37,281 bases of DNA from a virus, in the IMG/VR virus record IMGVR_UViG_3300047202_000046, positions 1 through 37,281 of that record. One strand, written 5' to 3'. Shown here piece by piece: positions 1 through 6,887 of the stretch; position 1 is the first letter of the stretch, and each line of letters starts with the position of its first letter. Both the position numbers and the translations under genes were made by a program. A model generated the notes under the pieces. It had not been told where the DNA came from, did not search any database, and saw only the letters and a list, made by a program, of their open reading frames with translations.

Positions 1-166
1 CGTTAAAGCGAAACGCTGGCAAGGCGGTCGCGATTGTTGCGACGAGTGCGCGATAAATAGCGATGCTAAAGAAGTCGATTTAGAAGATAACTTTCCGTCT
101 GGCGATAGCGAGCCGCCCGCGCATCCGAATTGTCTTTGTTATGTAAGTCCGGTTATTAAAGAATAG
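1..166 (+). CDS. C-terminal end of portal-minor head fusion protein (continues from the right edge)
   Basis: This is the tail of the gene that starts at 35525 and runs off the right edge. Base 1 completes the codon begun by the last two bases of the window, and the frame starting at base 2 stays open to a TAG at 164-166. The translated end carries CCDEC, then PPAHPNCLCY. This is the Cys/His-rich ending typical of SPP1 gp7 / Mu gpF minor head proteins (CxxC followed by HPNCRC-like). Joined, the gene is 1923 nt (640 residues). The protease gene follows 11 nt later. The function is inferred from family resemblance; the frame continuity is seen directly. Confidence 0.9.
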   Translation, partial: VKAKRWQGGRDCCDECAINSDAKEVDLEDNFPSGDSEPPAHPNCLCYVSPVIKE

Positions 167-177
167 GGAGTAATTAA

Positions 178-1377
178 ATGGACAATATCTTTACCGAGAA
201 AGCTACGAGACCGTCGAGAAATCCAGACCGCTATCTATACTCGACAAAATACCAATTCAGCGATAGCGACGAGAACATTCTCGACGTTATAGCGTCTAGC
301 GGATTAATTAATCGCTTAGACGAAATTGTCGATGTACGAGGCGGTCGTTACGAGAACTATCTTAAGAATCCCGTCGTACTTTGGTCGCACGACTGGGACG
401 GCTTACCGATAGCTCGTACTATCGAGCATATCGTCGGAGACGATTTACGCCATCGTATCGAGTTCTCGCCAACGGAAGAAGCGCAAAAGATAAAGACGCT
501 TTATAAGCTTGGCTTCTTAAATGCTTGGTCAATCGGTTTTATTATCTTTGATTATAAGAACGAAGACTTCGAGGGTAAACGTATAAGACGCGTTACCGAT
601 TGGGAAGAACTTGAACTATCCGGCGTCGTAATACCTGCCGACGCTAACGCGCTAACGGCGACGCTTTCACTTCCGAGAAGTATTGAACTACCTATTGAAC
701 TTCGTGGCGCTATCTCTTATAAGAAGACACCGCTCGCTGATGAGGGCGAAGACTGGAACGCGGCAAGAGAAGTAGCGGGCGTGAGCGTCGAAGACCTAAA
801 GATTATGTGCGCTTGGTATGACGCTGAATATCCGAATGTAAAGAGTAGCTATAAGTTACCACATCATAAAGCTGACGGCGAACACGCTTGCGTCTGGCGA
901 GCCGTCGCTACGGCTGGCGCGGTCTTAATGGGTGGTCGTGGCGGGATCGATATTCCAGACTCCGACGTTGCGGGCGTTAAAGCGCATATTGAGAAGCATT
1001 ATCACGACTTTGATAAAGTCGCGCCCTGGGAGAGCGACGCTTCCATCGACGAGGATTGGCACGCGATCGCGAAGCGTATGCGTAACCTTACAAGCGAGAT
1101 ATACAAGCCGAGAACTATCGGCGACACCGAGTTAGCGATGCTAGACGAGTTAGCAAGACACGCGATAACGCTTATGGCAACGGGTACGGAAGACGTAGCA
1201 CTCGCCGCGAACTTCTTTATCGACGCTCTTAAATATGAGAATAACGAGAAAGTATGGCGCGACTTCATACGAGAGTTCGGAGCAAAACACAATATATGGC
1301 ATTCAGAAGACGAACGCTTTAAGTCTCTAATAGCGACATTAGAGAACGTTAAGAGTCGCGTTTTACGTACGTCCTAG
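178..1377 (+). CDS. HK97-type prohead protease with extra C-terminal domain
   Basis: The N-terminal ~170 residues match the S78/HK97 gp4 prohead protease, which cleaves the capsid delta domain during head maturation. The likely catalytic His is in WSHDWDG (H71) and the Ser in LNAWSIGF (S118), with the usual order and spacing. The position between portal and capsid gene agrees. Residues ~190-290 form a second conserved block (AREVAGVSVEDLKIMCAWYD, then YKLPHH and GGRGGIDIPDSD, ending EKHYHDFDK) seen fused to proteases in other phages but of unknown role. Residues 290-399 are predicted helical and unassigned. At 399 residues it is about twice the length of HK97 gp4. The start ATG has a GGGAG site 8-12 nt upstream. 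Confidence 0.88.
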   Translation: MDNIFTEKATRPSRNPDRYLYSTKYQFSDSDENILDVIASSGLINRLDEIVDVRGGRYENYLKNPVVLWSHDWDGLPIARTIEHIVGDDLRHRIEFSPTEEAQKIKTLYKLGFLNAWSIGFIIFDYKNEDFEGKRIRRVTDWEELELSGVVIPADANALTATLSLPRSIELPIELRGAISYKKTPLADEGEDWNAAREVAGVSVEDLKIMCAWYDAEYPNVKSSYKLPHHKADGEHACVWRAVATAGAVLMGGRGGIDIPDSDVAGVKAHIEKHYHDFDKVAPWESDASIDEDWHAIAKRMRNLTSEIYKPRTIGDTELAMLDELARHAITLMATGTEDVALAANFFIDALKYENNEKVWRDFIREFGAKHNIWHSEDERFKSLIATLENVKSRVLRTS

Positions 1378-1444
1378 ACGAACTAGGCGACGTAAGGCGC
1401 GTACTCCAACGCTCAACGTATAGACTAAGACGAACTTAGCACCG

Positions 1445-1473
1445 TTGACATAGTAACGTCATTTTAATAAATA
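1445..1473 (+). promoter_or_regulatory. Candidate promoter for the capsid gene
   Basis: A perfect TTGACA (1445-1450) is followed after 17 nt by TAAATA (1468-1473), in an AT-rich stretch just before the capsid ribosome site AGAGGTAAC. The -10 match is only partial, so this is a candidate. A small hairpin (CCTAG, loop ACGAA, CTAGG at 1373-1387) lies upstream at the end of the protease gene. A dedicated promoter would suit the high copy number of the capsid protein. Confidence 0.4.
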
Positions 1474-1490
1474 AACAAAAAGAGGTAACA

Positions 1491-2768
1491 ATGGACTTAA
1501 ATGAAGCCGTAAGATCGGCACAAGAAATCCAAGTCGAGCTTAATAAACTCGATCTAAAAGACGCTAAGGTAGCTGAGCTACTTAAGGCGCAAAGCGAGTT
1601 AAATTCTAAAATTGAAATACTCGCGAAACCGGAAGCGCACGAGCGTAAGATACGATTCGAGGGCGCGGCAGATACAGCGAAAGTTGATCTTGTCGTACTA
1701 TCGATGTTGAATCATCTTGCGAATTCTCGCGACGCGAAAGGTCAACCGACCGGTATTCTACGCGACTATATTGGCGCGCAGTTACGTACTATGACAACTG
1801 GCGGTACAGCGACCGGCGCAGAGCTTATCGATACCGTTATGGTCCCGCGTCTTTGGGAGGACATCCATCTCGGAGCTAAAGTCGCAGGACTCTTCACGCA
1901 GATCGATATGCCATCGAAAGCTATCGAGCTACCCGTCGGTCTCGGCGACGTAACATTCTATAAGCCCTCCGGAGAGGGTGTCGCGGTTACAGCGACCGAT
2001 GCCGCGACTGCGAAACGAACGCTCACCGCTTATCCGCTAAAAGCACAGGTCGATATTTCCGACGAGTTAGATCAAGATTCGGTTATCGCTCTTATGCCAG
2101 CGTTCCGCGCAAGTTTAATTCGTAACGCGAGCGAGACTATCGACGACGTTCTTCTAAACGGCGATACCGACGCCGGTGCGACTAATATCAACTACGAAGG
2201 GACTGCGTTAGCGGCAAGCTCTCGATTCTTGATCGGTTTCGACGGTCTACTTCACTACTGTCTACACGAAGTAACCGGGCAGAAGAAGGACTTAGCCGCC
2301 GCGCCGAGCGTCGCCCTAATGAATACCGTACTTAATCTACTCGGTAAATACGGCGTTAATCCTGAACGCGTCGCTTTTATTAGCGACCTCTGGATTTGGG
2401 GCGTACTTCGTGGCGTCGCAGAGTTCTTAACAATCGACAAGGCGGGCGCTCAAGCGACCTTAAAGACGGGTCAGGTGCCGACTCCATTCGGTTCACCGAT
2501 GGTTATATCCGCGCAGTTACTAAAAGCTGACGCGACCGGGCTTGTCGACGATACTTCAGGCGATAACGTTAAAGGACGCTTCTTAGCCGTTAATCGCGAT
2601 ATGTGGTTATTCGGCGTTCGAAAGCCTATTACTATCGCTACCGAGCGAAGCGAGAGTAAAGGCTTAACCTCGATCGTCGTAACAATGCGTATCGCTCTCC
2701 AATGCTTCGGCGATAGATCGAGTGCCGCGTACTGCCATACCGCGCTTGGCTACAACGGAACTATCTAG
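1491..2768 (+). CDS. HK97-fold major capsid protein
   Basis: A 425-residue protein with the typical two-part layout. Residues 1-60 are charged and helical (delta-domain-like coiled coil with repeated Leu/Lys/Glu), followed by the HK97-fold body with TGGTATGAEL, AELP-like strands (SKAIELPVGLGDVTFYKP) and DVLLNGDTD. The upstream prohead protease would remove the N-terminal scaffold segment at roughly residue 60-100; the exact cleavage point cannot be read. Length and gene order (protease then capsid) are standard for Siphoviridae-type heads. A strong ribosome site (AAAGAGGTAAC) precedes the ATG. The last ~30 residues are Cys- and Tyr-containing and end in YNGTI. Confidence 0.92.
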   Translation: MDLNEAVRSAQEIQVELNKLDLKDAKVAELLKAQSELNSKIEILAKPEAHERKIRFEGAADTAKVDLVVLSMLNHLANSRDAKGQPTGILRDYIGAQLRTMTTGGTATGAELIDTVMVPRLWEDIHLGAKVAGLFTQIDMPSKAIELPVGLGDVTFYKPSGEGVAVTATDAATAKRTLTAYPLKAQVDISDELDQDSVIALMPAFRASLIRNASETIDDVLLNGDTDAGATNINYEGTALAASSRFLIGFDGLLHYCLHEVTGQKKDLAAAPSVALMNTVLNLLGKYGVNPERVAFISDLWIWGVLRGVAEFLTIDKAGAQATLKTGQVPTPFGSPMVISAQLLKADATGLVDDTSGDNVKGRFLAVNRDMWLFGVRKPITIATERSESKGLTSIVVTMRIALQCFGDRSSAAYCHTALGYNGTI

Positions 2769-2773
2769 TCTTG

Positions 2774-2815
2774 AGCGAGCTACGCGAAGCGCTTTTGCGT
2801 AACGCGTAGCTCGCT
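2774..2815. repeat. 13-bp perfect inverted repeat (hairpin) after the capsid gene
   Basis: AGCGAGCTACGCG (2774-2786) is exactly complementary to 2803-2815, with a 16-nt loop. It starts 5 nt after the capsid stop. No U-run follows, so it is not a classical terminator. It may protect the capsid mRNA 3' end or partly attenuate read-through into the next gene. Confidence 0.7.
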
Positions 2816-2841
2816 ACTAAATAAATCGGAGGTAACGAAAC

Positions 2842-3540
2842 TTGAAAAGAATCCTAACAATTCTTCTCGTCGCTATAATGCTTATTTCGAGCGTATTAGC
2901 TCTCGTTAGCAATACGCTACCGACGGAAACGCTTGTAGCGACTACCGCCGTAAGTGCAACGGCGCTTGTCTTTGTCATACATAAGCAAGTAATAAGATAC
3001 GCTAAAATAGCGTTCTTATCTCCGCTTGCACTTGTCGGTATGGCGATAACAGACGGAACAGTTAAGCAAGATTTATCAATCTCACAACAACTACTCGCTA
3101 TCTTTAAGTATGGGCTTGGTAAATACTTACCACTTCTCGCTTTTACTGCCGCGACTATCGATGTCTCCGGGCAGACAACCGAAGTTAAACACGTTGTATT
3201 TGTCGGTATAACGAAATGCTATGCCAAGAAAGCGTATCTAATTAGCGACGCCGCATTAGCGGCAAGCGATACGAACTATATAACTATCGTACTTAAGAAT
3301 ACAACCGATTCGCATACGCTTGTCGTAACTGGGAAGACAACGAAAGCAACCGGCGGAGCCGCGATAGTCGCTAAGACACCTTGGGAGATTACGCTTGACC
3401 AGTATCTTACAGTACACCCGCTCGACGTAATCGAGCTGAGCGTTACGCCAGCGACAAATAGTGTGGCTAACGATCTAACGAACGTAAAAGTTTTGTTAGG
3501 ACTTAGTTACGACGAGGACGACGCGAGCGCAACCGAGTAA
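2842..3540 (+). CDS. Unknown head-region protein with two N-terminal hydrophobic segments
   Basis: Starts at a TTG with GGAGGT 8 nt upstream (2828-2833). Residues ~3-25 (ILTILLVAIMLISSVLALV) form a signal/transmembrane-like helix and ~30-65 contain further hydrophobic stretches. The remainder (residues ~75-232) is Thr/Val-rich, beta-type sequence ending in an acidic tail (DEDDASATE). It sits where many phages encode a head decoration or head-fibre protein, between capsid and connector. A membrane-type N-terminus is unexpected for such a protein. No family was recognised. It could be a decoration protein with an unusual N-terminal arm or a secreted accessory protein. Confidence 0.7.
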   Translation: MKRILTILLVAIMLISSVLALVSNTLPTETLVATTAVSATALVFVIHKQVIRYAKIAFLSPLALVGMAITDGTVKQDLSISQQLLAIFKYGLGKYLPLLAFTAATIDVSGQTTEVKHVVFVGITKCYAKKAYLISDAALAASDTNYITIVLKNTTDSHTLVVTGKTTKATGGAAIVAKTPWEITLDQYLTVHPLDVIELSVTPATNSVANDLTNVKVLLGLSYDEDDASATE

Positions 3541-3557
3541 TACTGAACGTCGAGAGA

Positions 3558-3639
3558 CGCTATAACATAGCGCCTTTAGCGACGAGGCGACGGTAGGCGA
3601 TACTTACAAAGTCTCGCTTATCGTCGCTAATCAAGCGAG
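3558..3639. promoter_or_regulatory. Structured intergenic region before the connector gene
   Basis: Three inverted repeats lie in this gap: CGCTAT/ATAGCG with a 3-nt loop (3558-3572), AGCGACGA/TCGTCGCT (3578-3585 and 3621-3628), and CTCGCTT/AAGCGAG (3613-3619 and 3633-3639). The last right arm overlaps the ribosome site GCGAGG of the gene at 3646, so that hairpin could reduce its translation. The second and third pairings overlap in the spacer and might alternate. Confidence 0.45.
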
Positions 3640-3645
3640 GTTTAG

Positions 3646-4422
3646 ATGGATATAAATAATAATATCTACGTCGATTTAACTACGTTGAAAGGACTTATCG
3701 GTCGTACGGATACAAACGAAGACGCGAGAATACTTTTACTTGCGCGCCGCGCTTCACGTCTTATCGACGAGTATTGCGGTAATAATTTCTACGTTACGAC
3801 TACGACTAAGAACTTTCGCTCTCGCGGTGGTTATGTCTTATTTCTCCCCGCTTTAATATCGATAACGACGGTTACGATCGGCGGCGTCGAGCTTTTAAGT
3901 ACGGACTACGAGCTTGAACCGCTTAACGAATATCCTAAGACGTGCTTACGTCTTCTTAATACGAGCTTCGCTGAACGAGAACTCGTTGCGATAACAGGTA
4001 AGTGGGGATATAGCGAGATAAGCGAGAATAGCGGAGACGCGGTCGCTGATACCGGCGGTATATCTGCCGAAGCGACAGCGTTAACCGTTGCAGATGGTAG
4101 TCGTTTTAGTATCGGAGAGATGCTTCTTATCGAGAGCGAACAAGTTTACGTTAGTAATATCGTAACGAATACGCTTACTATCGTACGCGCGCAGAATGGT
4201 ACGACTGCCGCGACGCACGCTAAAGATAAACCGATTTATATAATGCGAGCGCCAGACGCGATTATTCAAGCTTGTATTATGCAAGCGATACGTTTCTATC
4301 GCGGGCGCGACGCGGCTTTCTCTAATACTTCTGGCGGAGAAGCGACGCTACAATTTCGCGAGCCCGCATTAGAAATTCGAGTTCTTTTGAATCCGTATAA
4401 GAGGTTTAGTTTCGGTGAGTGA
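3646..4422 (+). CDS. Head-tail connector (adaptor) protein
   Basis: A 258-residue protein whose N-terminus (DLTTLKGLIG then ARILLLARRASRLIDEYCG) and C-terminus (APDAIIQACIMQAIRFYRGRD) match gp6/gp15-type connector proteins that dock on the portal: paired helices with a beta insertion. Residues ~135-200 (ALTVADGSRFSIGEMLLIESEQ..., IVRAQNGTTAATHAKD) look like a beta-sandwich insert common in related phage adaptors. Its position right after the head genes and before the gp10-like protein supports the call. The stop overlaps the next gene by 8 nt. Confidence 0.8.
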   Translation: MDINNNIYVDLTTLKGLIGRTDTNEDARILLLARRASRLIDEYCGNNFYVTTTTKNFRSRGGYVLFLPALISITTVTIGGVELLSTDYELEPLNEYPKTCLRLLNTSFAERELVAITGKWGYSEISENSGDAVADTGGISAEATALTVADGSRFSIGEMLLIESEQVYVSNIVTNTLTIVRAQNGTTAATHAKDKPIYIMRAPDAIIQACIMQAIRFYRGRDAAFSNTSGGEATLQFREPALEIRVLLNPYKRFSFGE

Positions 4423-4834
4423 TATAGAGATAACGTTTGACGAGAAGCTCTCGAAAGCTATCGAGAACGCTATTAAGAAGAATCCTAGTCGAGTTATCGA
4501 GACGCTTTGGAAGTCAGCTTATCTTATCGAATCTAAAGCTAAAGTGAACGCGCAAGCGAACTTCGAGCATCCGACGGGTAATCTTCCGTCGTCGCTACAT
4601 AGCGAAGTCGATATTCACGCGTTTAGCGCTGAAATCGGAACTAATCTCGAATATGCGCGTCTTCGAGAATTCGGTGGCGTAGTTCGTAACGCGTGGGGTC
4701 GTGGTATCGTTGCGATACATATCGGACGCCCATACTTAACGAAAGCGCTCGAAAGCGAGAAGAACGAGGTTATCGAGAAGTTCCGAAAGCTCTGCGACGA
4801 TATAGTAAATGATATTTCGAGGGAAGCGAAATGA
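4415..4834 (+). CDS. HK97 gp10-like head closure / tail completion protein
   Basis: A 139-residue protein starting at a GTG inside the previous gene, with GAGG about 10 nt upstream. The sequence LEYARLREFGG followed by a Gly/Arg stretch and GRPYLTKALE is the hallmark of the HK97-gp10 family of neck/tail completion proteins. It follows the connector and precedes the tail terminator candidate, the standard order. The coding end overlaps the next ATG (ATGA). Confidence 0.83.
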   Translation: MSDIEITFDEKLSKAIENAIKKNPSRVIETLWKSAYLIESKAKVNAQANFEHPTGNLPSSLHSEVDIHAFSAEIGTNLEYARLREFGGVVRNAWGRGIVAIHIGRPYLTKALESEKNEVIEKFRKLCDDIVNDISREAK

Positions 4835-5256
4835 GTTATTCGACTATTATCGATAAAGTCGTCGAAATAAACAAGACGATAAGCGGAATAAATCAGTCTC
4901 TTGATTACGAGCCTGCGGGACAAACGCTAATAAACTCGCCTTGTATCTACGCGAAGTTCGAAACTATGAACGTTACGCCAGAGCCTTGCGTAGAAGCGAA
5001 CGAGTACGATATAAAGCTTATCGTTCTTATACGCTATACCGACGCAGAAGAAGCGGAGAGACTCGTTAAATCTTTAATCGATAACGTTAAAGCGACGTAT
5101 CGTGATAGCGTTAAACTCGACGGCGTACTCGTTAATGGTAGCGCCCGTATAAGTGGTGGCGAGGGTAAGTACGTTCTAATCTCGGATATTATTTATCGCG
5201 TAATCGAATTCAATTTACGCGTTTATGATAAGGAAACAGTAACATTCTCAGAATGA
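4831..5256 (+). CDS. Tail terminator-like protein
   Basis: A 141-residue alpha/beta protein. It is translationally coupled to the preceding gene by a 4-nt ATGA overlap and sits immediately before the tail tube gene, where lambda gpU-like tail terminators lie. It has the expected pattern of N-terminal helix, strands (SPCIYAKFETMNV), a helix (DAEEAERLVKSLIDNVKATY) and strands. The assignment rests on size, position and predicted fold, without a diagnostic motif. Confidence 0.6.
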   Translation: MSYSTIIDKVVEINKTISGINQSLDYEPAGQTLINSPCIYAKFETMNVTPEPCVEANEYDIKLIVLIRYTDAEEAERLVKSLIDNVKATYRDSVKLDGVLVNGSARISGGEGKYVLISDIIYRVIEFNLRVYDKETVTFSE

Positions 5257-5262
5257 CGGAAA

Positions 5263-5297
5263 GTGTAGCGTCCTGAAACGCTACAACAACGCTACAC
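5263..5297. repeat. Alternative hairpins before the tail tube gene
   Basis: GTGTAGCGT (5263-5271) can pair with ACGCTACA at 5278-5285 (loop 6 nt) or with ACGCTACAC at 5289-5297. The two right arms are direct repeats, so the hairpins are mutually exclusive. No U-tract follows. The tail tube ribosome site GGAGGA is at 5329-5334, downstream of both. Confidence 0.6.
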
Positions 5298-5343
5298 CGA
5301 TTTCGCTTCTAATATAAAAAGAATGATGGAGGAAATATAACCT

Positions 5344-6324
5344 ATGGCTGGATTAGCGACACTTCGTAAAATTCAAATCGGAAAAGAAGTAATCACAACA
5401 AAAGGAACGCCCGTTGCCGCAACCGCAATTCTTCTAGGCTCGATAGAAATGCGCGAGAATCCGACAATCTATCGACCTAAAGAAATGAGAGGAACGCTTG
5501 CCTCGAATGTTCGAAGCGTTAAGGTCGATAATATCGCTTCACTCTCGTTTAAGGGCGATGCTTCGTTCGAGCAGATTCTACACTGGCTTCACGCGAGTAT
5601 ACTCGGCGGCATAACTCCGACGGGCGCTGGCGCGGCAAAGACCTGGACATTTACGCCAACTCTTAGTGGCGCGGGTACGTTTGACGCTTTTACTATCGAG
5701 TATGGCGATAACGTTCAGGCGTGGGAGACTGAGTATTGTATGGTTAAGAAGCTCGAAATCTCTGGCGTAATGGGAGAGCCTCTTAAGTTAAAAGCTGATA
5801 TATTTGGTCGTCAGATGACGCCTACGACTTTTACACCCACGTTACCTGTACCGTCGTTCGAATCAGCGCTTATGCAGAAGACGAAGCTTTATATTGGCAA
5901 CGATAATGACTTCACGCAGGAAAAGTCGGCGACGTTACTCGGTTTTACGTTTACGATTAATACCGGACTCGTACCAGTACGCTACGGCGACGGTACGCAA
6001 CTATTCTCAAGCTACTTCGAGCAAGAGAAAAGCGTCGAATTGAAAGTAACCGCCGCGTTTAGCTCATCAATAGAGACGGAGCGTACAAAATACGATGGCT
6101 CGACAATTCGTTGTATTCGTCTTGAGAATAAAGGCTCGTTAATCTCTGGCGAAGACTATAAGAAGCTTACTCTCGATGTCTCCGGCGTCTATACCGACTT
6201 CGCGTCTCTCGACGCGCAAGACGGTGTAAGTATCGTCGAGTTTACGTTATCATCTCAACTGGCAACGACCTACACGAAGCTTTTCGAGGTCGTAGTAGTA
6301 AATATACTAGGGACGTTACCGTAA
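5344..6324 (+). CDS. Major tail tube protein
   Basis: A 326-residue beta-rich protein with the pattern of phage tail tube proteins: an N-terminal strand-rich segment (ATLRKIQIGKEV, then GTLASNVRSVKV), a middle segment for inter-ring contacts and a C-terminal strand pair (VSIVEFTLSSQLATTYTKLFEVVVVN). It has its own strong ribosome site (GGAGGA, 9-nt spacing). It lies between the tail terminator candidate and the tail assembly chaperone. Each ring would hold six copies, by family precedent. Confidence 0.82.
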   Translation: MAGLATLRKIQIGKEVITTKGTPVAATAILLGSIEMRENPTIYRPKEMRGTLASNVRSVKVDNIASLSFKGDASFEQILHWLHASILGGITPTGAGAAKTWTFTPTLSGAGTFDAFTIEYGDNVQAWETEYCMVKKLEISGVMGEPLKLKADIFGRQMTPTTFTPTLPVPSFESALMQKTKLYIGNDNDFTQEKSATLLGFTFTINTGLVPVRYGDGTQLFSSYFEQEKSVELKVTAAFSSSIETERTKYDGSTIRCIRLENKGSLISGEDYKKLTLDVSGVYTDFASLDAQDGVSIVEFTLSSQLATTYTKLFEVVVVNILGTLP

Positions 6325-6325
6325 C

Positions 6326-6349
6326 GCGCCTTTACTAATCCTAGCAAGG
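6326..6349 (+). repeat. Copy 1 of the GCGCCTTT..TCCTAGCAAG element
   Basis: GCGCCTTT-ACTAA-TCCTAGCAAG starts 1 nt after the tail tube stop. Related copies lie at 12285-12308, 16342-16365 and, inverted, 29803-29826. The location at a gene end suggests a 3'-end or processing element. Confidence 0.55.
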
Positions 6350-6384
6350 TAGGGAATAGTTCTATAAGAAAGCGAGGGTTAAAG

Positions 6385-6729
6385 ATGCCAAGACTAATTC
6401 GTAGTGTAGAGACCGATGATATAGTCTTCGACGACGGCGTTACTATCAAAATCAAGAAGACTATGACTGTTCTCGACGCCGCAGAGATAAGGAAACTTGT
6501 CGATAAAGACGACGAGGATATAGTTATCGCGACCGTCTTCCGTAATATCGTCTCGTGGGACTTAAAAGAAGACGATAAGATAGTACCCGTTACGCTTGAG
6601 AGCGTAAAACTACTCGATAACGCAACAGTCGTCGTATTATTCTCTGCGGTTGGCGAGCGAAATACTCTACTAAAAAAAGATTTGATGAACAAGTATACGC
6701 CTGTCTTATCGCGTGGTCAAACGGACTAA
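6385..6729 (+). CDS. Tail assembly chaperone, short (G-type) form
   Basis: A 114-residue acidic protein between tail tube and tape measure genes, the fixed position of lambda gpG-type tail assembly chaperones. It has its own GAGGG ribosome site. An A-run near its end (6672-6678) permits a -1 frameshift into a downstream frame that carries no start of its own but continues to the tape measure start. Its predicted role is to coat the tape measure during tail assembly, by analogy with lambda gpG. Confidence 0.82.
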   Translation: MPRLIRSVETDDIVFDDGVTIKIKKTMTVLDAAEIRKLVDKDDEDIVIATVFRNIVSWDLKEDDKIVPVTLESVKLLDNATVVVLFSAVGERNTLLKKDLMNKYTPVLSRGQTD

Positions 6730-6887
6730 ATAAGAACGCCCCCGAAGAATACGAGCGCTACTTAGTAATGCGTCATATGAAGTGGTCGGAGTCAGAGCTT
6801 AATGCTTGTTCATTCGCTACATATCGAGATATATTACGCTTCATAAACACGGAGTCTAAATTCGACCAACAGAGGCAAAAACAATGA
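6385..6887 (+). CDS. Tail assembly chaperone, frameshifted (GT-type) form
   Basis: In the zero frame, codons CTA AAA AAA GAT contain the slippery heptamer A AAA AAA (6672-6678). A -1 slip makes the next codon AGA at 6678, and the new frame stays open to TGA at 6885-6887, adding 69 residues (RFDEQVYACLIAWS at its start, then NKNAPEEYERYLVMRH). The product would be 167 residues. The extension ends just inside the tape measure ATG (6884), the normal arrangement for GT proteins. A 200-nt open frame with protein-like composition and no ribosome site supports programmed frameshifting. The efficiency cannot be judged. Confidence 0.78.

Noticed and set aside
1002-1292. Minus-strand open frames throughout, such as 1002-1292, 6270-6692, 16884-17372 and 20474-20911
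   Set aside because: They lie opposite well-supported genes, lack ribosome sites and family motifs, and are expected from the strong codon bias (few TAA/TGA/TAG complements) of this CpG-rich DNA.
2774-2815. Intrinsic terminator after the capsid gene
   Set aside because: The stem is strong but no U-run follows, so full termination is unlikely.
6729-6884. Separate small gene between the chaperone and the tape measure
   Set aside because: The open frame has no start with a ribosome site and is explained by the -1 frameshift from the upstream gene.
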